A stretch of 64,000 nucleotides of DNA from Nostoc sp. MG11 (lineage in GTDB: Bacteria; Cyanobacteriota; Cyanobacteriia; Cyanobacteriales; Nostocaceae). Shown in pieces: positions 62,346-64,000 of this stretch. Location: contig NZ_JACXXN010000002.1 of assembly GCF_014904695.1 (NCBI RefSeq), positions 310,001 to 374,000 on the forward strand, in the 5' to 3' direction. Each line of letters begins with the position of its first letter. Position 1 is the stretch's first letter. The notes under the pieces are model-generated. The model was not told where the DNA came from. It ran no database searches and was given only the letters and a program-made list of their open reading frames with translations. The translations under genes were made by a program, and so were the position numbers.

Positions 62346-64000
62346 ATGAAAACAGTATTACCAGACCACCAGCAATCCTTAGTGCAATTGGTAAGCCAAG
62401 CAACAGGAATCAACACTTTTGGGGTGAAAGTCCGGTTGCGGGGAAACGATCTGCACATTCTTTGTGAAGGTACAGAGTGTCCGCAACGTTGGCGAACTTT
62501 GTCTGATTTGCTGCGAGCATTACAGCAAACAGACTTGGATACTCTCACAAGCAGCGAACAACCCTCAATATACCAAGTATTTGTCTACGGTCGAAAAAAA
62601 GAGCAACAGCGCCCCCAATGGTGTCATCGGGTTTACTTGAATCAAATAGAACGGCATCTGGAGCAGGCGCAACAAGCTCTGTTAGAAGACTCGGAAAAAT
62701 CAAGACAACCCGGTGGGGCGCTGATTGTCTCTAACGAAAGTTTGGCACGCCAGGGACATCCAGATGCTATTGCTCGTTATCTTAGCGAAACTTTGAGTAC
62801 CTTGGGGGTGGCAGTACAGGTAAAGATTCGGAAGTCTCAGCCAAGACAGAACTCTCAGCCTGATGAAAATCGCCTATGGATATTTTGTCAATCGAGCTAT
62901 AGCCCCGATGCATCATTGCTAGCGGAACCAGTAGCCCAAAAGTTGCGTCATCTGAAGCTTTGCGGCTACCAGGATGCCGTGATTGTTTCGCAAGTCAGCG
63001 GTGAGAGTGCGCCAGATTGGTTATTGCGGATTGATCTAACGCCGCCAGAGGTGATGCTCAAGGAATGGGCGCGTTGGGGAGATGTGCAGGCGATCGCCAT
63101 GCTATTAACTGAGTTATTTGCCGAGTCCAAAGTTGCCATCCAAGCTTCTCTCAAAGAATCAACCCTGCATGTCTTTTGCACCCCAGCTTTTGACCCTTTA
63201 GAAACTGCCCCAGCGCCAGATAAAGCCCAGTGCTTGGAGGCGATTTTACCACTGCTAGAAGCGATCGCGCCCCAAGGCATGCTCGCCGCCACCATCTACG
63301 GTCAAAAAACAGGCGATAAGCAACCCGCTTGGATTGATTGGGTTTCTTTACCTGCTACTGAACATCCTGCTCTTGCTGTGTCAGCACTAGAACTGGCGAC
63401 TACTGGCGATGAACCTGCGATCGTTTTTTTACTGGAGCGCTTACTTAATCCTGACCTAGAGTGGCGTTTATTAACAGGTGGTATTCGGGTACTCCTGCTA
63501 AATAAAGGTGATTTATTGCACATTATGTGTGATGCGCCCGTTTGTCCAGCACGCAAACAAGTCGCAAACAAAGTTGCTCAGTTTGTGCGTCAGTTAAAAC
63601 TTCCTGCAATTATGGGAGTGCGTGTTTACGGACGCCGTGCTGGCAATAAAGAACCTTTTTGGCACTACGGTGTTGATTTTGATCATCGCCAACGTTTAGT
63701 ACCAGAAGCTACCCCAGAATTTGCTGCTACTTCTCAATATGTTAGCGACCTCATCACCTCTGAGACAGACGAGCCAATTTTGCGTCCCGATTTAACAACA
63801 GAAGAAGTTCAAAGTTTTGTTACGGGAGTGGCGCGGGATTGGGTGACAACGGCAAGTGCAACAGTGAAAAAATGGCTGTTGGTAACTCAGCTATTTACCG
63901 AAAACAACCAGTCAGCGGATTTCAACTCTGATAGTCAAGGACTTAAGGTCGCTTTAGTCTGGGGAACGTTGGGATTATTGCTTACTCTCCAAACCGATTG
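62346..64000 (+). CDS. DUF1574-like cyanobacterial protein, 3' end cut by window
   Basis: Open from ATG 62346 to the window end (over 550 codons). Two similar modules are visible: FGVKVRLRGNDLHILCEGTECPQRW (residues about 25-50) and GIRVLLLNKGDLLHIMCDAPVCPARK (about 380-405), each followed by a VFVYGRKK/VRVYGRRAGN strand, so the N-terminus is an internal duplication. The translation ends entering a hydrophobic stretch (VALVWGTLGLLLTLQ), where a membrane part probably begins. It resembles the large DUF1574 proteins of Nostocales. Function unknown. Confidence 0.75.
   Translation, partial: MKTVLPDHQQSLVQLVSQATGINTFGVKVRLRGNDLHILCEGTECPQRWRTLSDLLRALQQTDLDTLTSSEQPSIYQVFVYGRKKEQQRPQWCHRVYLNQIERHLEQAQQALLEDSEKSRQPGGALIVSNESLARQGHPDAIARYLSETLSTLGVAVQVKIRKSQPRQNSQPDENRLWIFCQSSYSPDASLLAEPVAQKLRHLKLCGYQDAVIVSQVSGESAPDWLLRIDLTPPEVMLKEWARWGDVQAIAMLLTELFAESKVAIQASLKESTLHVFCTPAFDPLETAPAPDKAQCLEAILPLLEAIAPQGMLAATIYGQKTGDKQPAWIDWVSLPATEHPALAVSALELATTGDEPAIVFLLERLLNPDLEWRLLTGGIRVLLLNKGDLLHIMCDAPVCPARKQVANKVAQFVRQLKLPAIMGVRVYGRRAGNKEPFWHYGVDFDHRQRLVPEATPEFAATSQYVSDLITSETDEPILRPDLTTEEVQSFVTGVARDWVTTASATVKKWLLVTQLFTENNQSADFNSDSQGLKVALVWGTLGLLLTLQTD

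Overview
The window is chromosomal DNA of a filamentous, probably heterocyst-forming cyanobacterium (Nostoc/Calothrix type). The evidence is: psbN and psbH of photosystem II, ndhM of the cyanobacterial/plastid NDH-1 complex, a carboxysome-era type ppc, an RNA-binding-protein gene followed by rpsU, very frequent HIP1 octamers (GCGATCGC), and the short dispersed and heptamer-like repeats (TCAAGAG/TGACTCT families, CTCGTAGAGAAGG palindromes) characteristic of Nostocales. No rRNA, tRNA or CRISPR array was recognised.

Layout. 0-6 kb: a truncated short-chain dehydrogenase, a VapBC-like toxin-antitoxin pair, an alpha/beta hydrolase, a PlsC-type acyltransferase with a possible AUC start, and two cyanobacterial unknowns. 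6-16 kb: a repeat-riddled GH38 alpha-mannosidase, then psbN (minus) / psbH, tatA, pth, two rpsU paralogues, rsmI, a PfkB kinase, cysQ and an RRM protein whose Shine-Dalgarno sits in a hairpin. 16-24 kb: a membrane-anchored chemoreceptor-like protein whose three GAF domains all carry the DxCF plus CH cysteine pair of cyanobacteriochromes, a 42-bp minisatellite, and a Ser/Thr kinase fused to a formylglycine-enzyme-like domain. 24-35 kb: a lipoprotein, methyltransferase, GT39 glycosyltransferase, MarR regulator, TPR protein, acs, and a decayed zone of broken Uma2, antitoxin and nuclease-like genes with MITE-like repeats. 35-46 kb: a NarL-type response regulator, ndhM in a gene-poor stretch, then a signalling group (zinc-ribbon PP2C phosphatase, CHAT-FHA caspase-like protein, FHA-PrsW membrane protease). 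46-54 kb: a frameshifted PfpI gene, a histidine-kinase remnant, rsmG, an ABC ATPase, TPR, DUF3531-like, NUDIX and FkbM genes.

The most notable system is at 54.3-58.3 kb: a compact lasso-peptide cluster. A 52-residue precursor, missed by ordinary ORF length cut-offs, ends in the aromatic core GYWGYWDDWGGYYS. It is followed by a fused RRE-B2 leader peptidase, an asparagine-synthetase-like macrolactam cyclase without the glutaminase Cys, and a phytanoyl-CoA-dioxygenase-family Fe(II)/2OG enzyme that is a candidate tailoring hydroxylase. No exporter lies beside it. The window ends with ppc and the start of a large DUF1574-like protein.

Everything here is from reading the sequence by eye; family names are recalled from motif knowledge, not from searches.
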